Part shown: positions 63,320-64,000 of the stretch, piece by piece
Numbering within the stretch: position 1 is the first letter of the stretch
Layout: every line of letters starts with the position of its first letter
Assembly: GCF_014647835.1 (NCBI RefSeq)
Contig: NZ_BMPY01000019.1
Coordinates: 1-64,000 of the forward strand
From: Microbispora rosea subsp. aerata
GTDB taxonomy: Bacteria > Actinomycetota > Actinomycetes > Streptosporangiales > Streptosporangiaceae
Length of the DNA stretch: 64,000 nt
Reading direction: 5' to 3'
Made by a program: the position numbers and the translations under genes
The notes under the pieces: generated by a model
The model's input: the letters and a program-made list of their open reading frames with translations, nothing else
The model's database searches: none
What the model was told of the DNA's origin: nothing

Positions 63320-63350
63320 ATGATCTGCCAAACCGGTGAGCCCCGGGGCG

Positions 63351-63578
63351 TCACACCACGCGGATCGTGAATCCGTCGCCCGTGACGACCTGGCCCGCCC
63401 GGATTTTGCAGGCCTTACGCAGCTCCACGCGTCCGTCGACGCGGACTCCGCCCTCCGCGACGAGGTGCTTGGCCGCGCCGCCGCTGCCGGCGATCTGGCA
63501 GAACTTGAGGAGATCGCAGAGCGGGATGTGGTCGCCGTCCAGCTCGAAGGTGATCGCTGGGGCCTTCGCGTCGTTCAC
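63351..63578 (-). CDS. S4-domain RNA-binding protein (YbcJ-like)
   Basis: 75 aa from GTG 63578. PLCDLLKFCQIAGSGGAAKH, then LVAEGGVRVDGRVELRKACK and IRAGQVV form a complete small S4 fold with the usual R/K ridge. Stand-alone S4 proteins of this type bind structured RNA, perhaps ribosome-associated; exact role unknown. Leaderless start. Confidence 0.92.
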   Translation of the reverse strand: MNDAKAPAITFELDGDHIPLCDLLKFCQIAGSGGAAKHLVAEGGVRVDGRVELRKACKIRAGQVVTGDGFTIRVV

Positions 63579-63584
63579 CCCGCC

Positions 63585-63590
63585 AGCTTA
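63585..63590 (-). promoter_or_regulatory. leaderless -10 element of the S4-domain gene
   Basis: Minus-strand TAAGCT ends six bases before the GTG at 63578, between it and the PucR gene stop. Confidence 0.6.
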
Positions 63591-63596
63591 GGCGGC

Positions 63597-64000
63597 TCAG
63601 ATGCCCCGCATGCGCAGCACGTGCAGGGCGAGGGTGAGGTTGAGCCGCAGGTGCGCGTCCTCGGTGAAGTTGCCCAGCATGCGCTCCAGCTTGCCGATGC
63701 GGTAGCGCAGGGTGTTGTAGTGGAAGTGCAGCCGGCGCGCGGTCTCGGCGACGTTGAGGTTGGTCTCCAGCAGCGCCTGCAGGGTGCGCCGCAGGTCGGC
63801 GTTGTCCGCGTCGTCGTCCCCCGCCAGCGGCCCCAGGGTCTCCCGGACGAAGGCGTGCAGCTCGTCGGTGTCGTTCACCAGCGACAGCAGCCGGTAGACC
63901 CCCAGCTCGTCGAAGTGGGCGATCGCGCCCGCCCCGTGGAGCTGGCGGCCCACCCGGGCGGCCTTCAGCGCCTGGCCGTACGCGCCGGGCAGGGCGTCCA
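63597..64000 (-). CDS. PucR-family transcriptional regulator (C-terminal part, cut by window edge)
   Basis: At least 133 residues; the frame continues past 64000 without a needed start (DALPGAYGQALKAARVGRQL precedes the internal GTG). The C-terminal PucR helix-turn-helix is clear: RRTLQALLETNLNVAETARR, then LHFHYNTLRYRIGKLERMLG. The GAIAHFDELGVYRLLSL segment is the GGDEF-like region before it. PucR proteins activate purine catabolism genes; the permease and molybdenum hydroxylase downstream are plausible targets. Confidence 0.92.
   Translation of the reverse strand, partial: DALPGAYGQALKAARVGRQLHGAGAIAHFDELGVYRLLSLVNDTDELHAFVRETLGPLAGDDDADNADLRRTLQALLETNLNVAETARRLHFHYNTLRYRIGKLERMLGNFTEDAHLRLNLTLALHVLRMRGI

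Overview
The window is about 73% G+C, with gene after gene showing the third-position GC bias, GTG starts and four-base ATGA/GTGA overlaps of a high-GC actinomycete chromosome. Gene content (split-off LAL/LuxR regulator, FtsH-like extra protease, MsiK-type sugar ATPase, aro operon preceded by a prepilin peptidase, HyuAB, Cox-type hydroxylase) fits a Streptosporangiales-like organism (inference; no rRNA is present to prove it). No tRNA, rRNA, CRISPR array, prophage or intact insertion sequence was seen. 

Layout. 1-6650 (minus): a four-gene operon of a truncated SWIM-family protein, DUF5691, a MoxR AAA+ ATPase and DUF5682; a VWA partner would be expected off the left edge. 7069-11576 (plus): LAL-type regulator and aldehyde dehydrogenase, then a broken epoxide hydrolase. 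12008-15668 (minus): lipoprotein plus an unusual FtsH-like protease. 16119-21143: CMD-family protein, SDR, and a divergent glycan set (nucleotide-sugar dehydrogenase against glycosyltransferase plus MraY/WecA-like protein) in which two of three enzymes have lost textbook catalytic residues. 21150-23977: MsiK-like ATPase and divergent LacI regulator with two matching operators, then glutathione peroxidase. 24295-30489: secreted transglycosylase-like protein, DUF202 pair, lipoprotein, ferritin-like protein, UBP zinc finger, Na+/H+ antiporter, tyrosine-rich tail protein. 30705-34063: DinG-type helicase, repeats, SGNH hydrolase. 34078-38065 (minus): prepilin peptidase, aroC, aroK, aroB, aroQ. 38298-43001: SseB protein, carbamate kinase with ring-opening amidohydrolase, a toxin-antitoxin pair whose Doc toxin is frameshifted, aminotransferase. 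43144-48915: DUF418, nitrilase-family amidase, two unknown genes, purB relic, AccDA-fusion and CaiB CoA-transferase, and a 51-residue gene. 49021-54516: HyuAB, DsbA/FrnE, CoxG-like. 55400-57810: cydAB. 57832-64000 (minus): molybdenum hydroxylase (L, S, M subunits), RutG/UraA-type permease, S4 protein and the end of a PucR regulator.

How the parts fit. The right half repeatedly points to catabolism of cyclic amides and N-heterocycles: a barbiturase/cyanurate-type hydrolase translationally coupled to carbamate kinase, an ATP-dependent hydantoinase/oxoprolinase pair, a Cox-type molybdenum hydroxylase next to a nucleobase permease and a PucR activator. That they act together is an inference. 

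Two genome-scale patterns stand out. First, many operon heads carry TANNNT exactly 6-7 nt before the GTG/ATG, i.e. leaderless transcription. Second, several genes (DUF5682, SDR, dehydrogenase, MraY-like, DinG, SGNH hydrolase) have their 3' ends followed by, or built from, short tandem copies of their own tail sequence.
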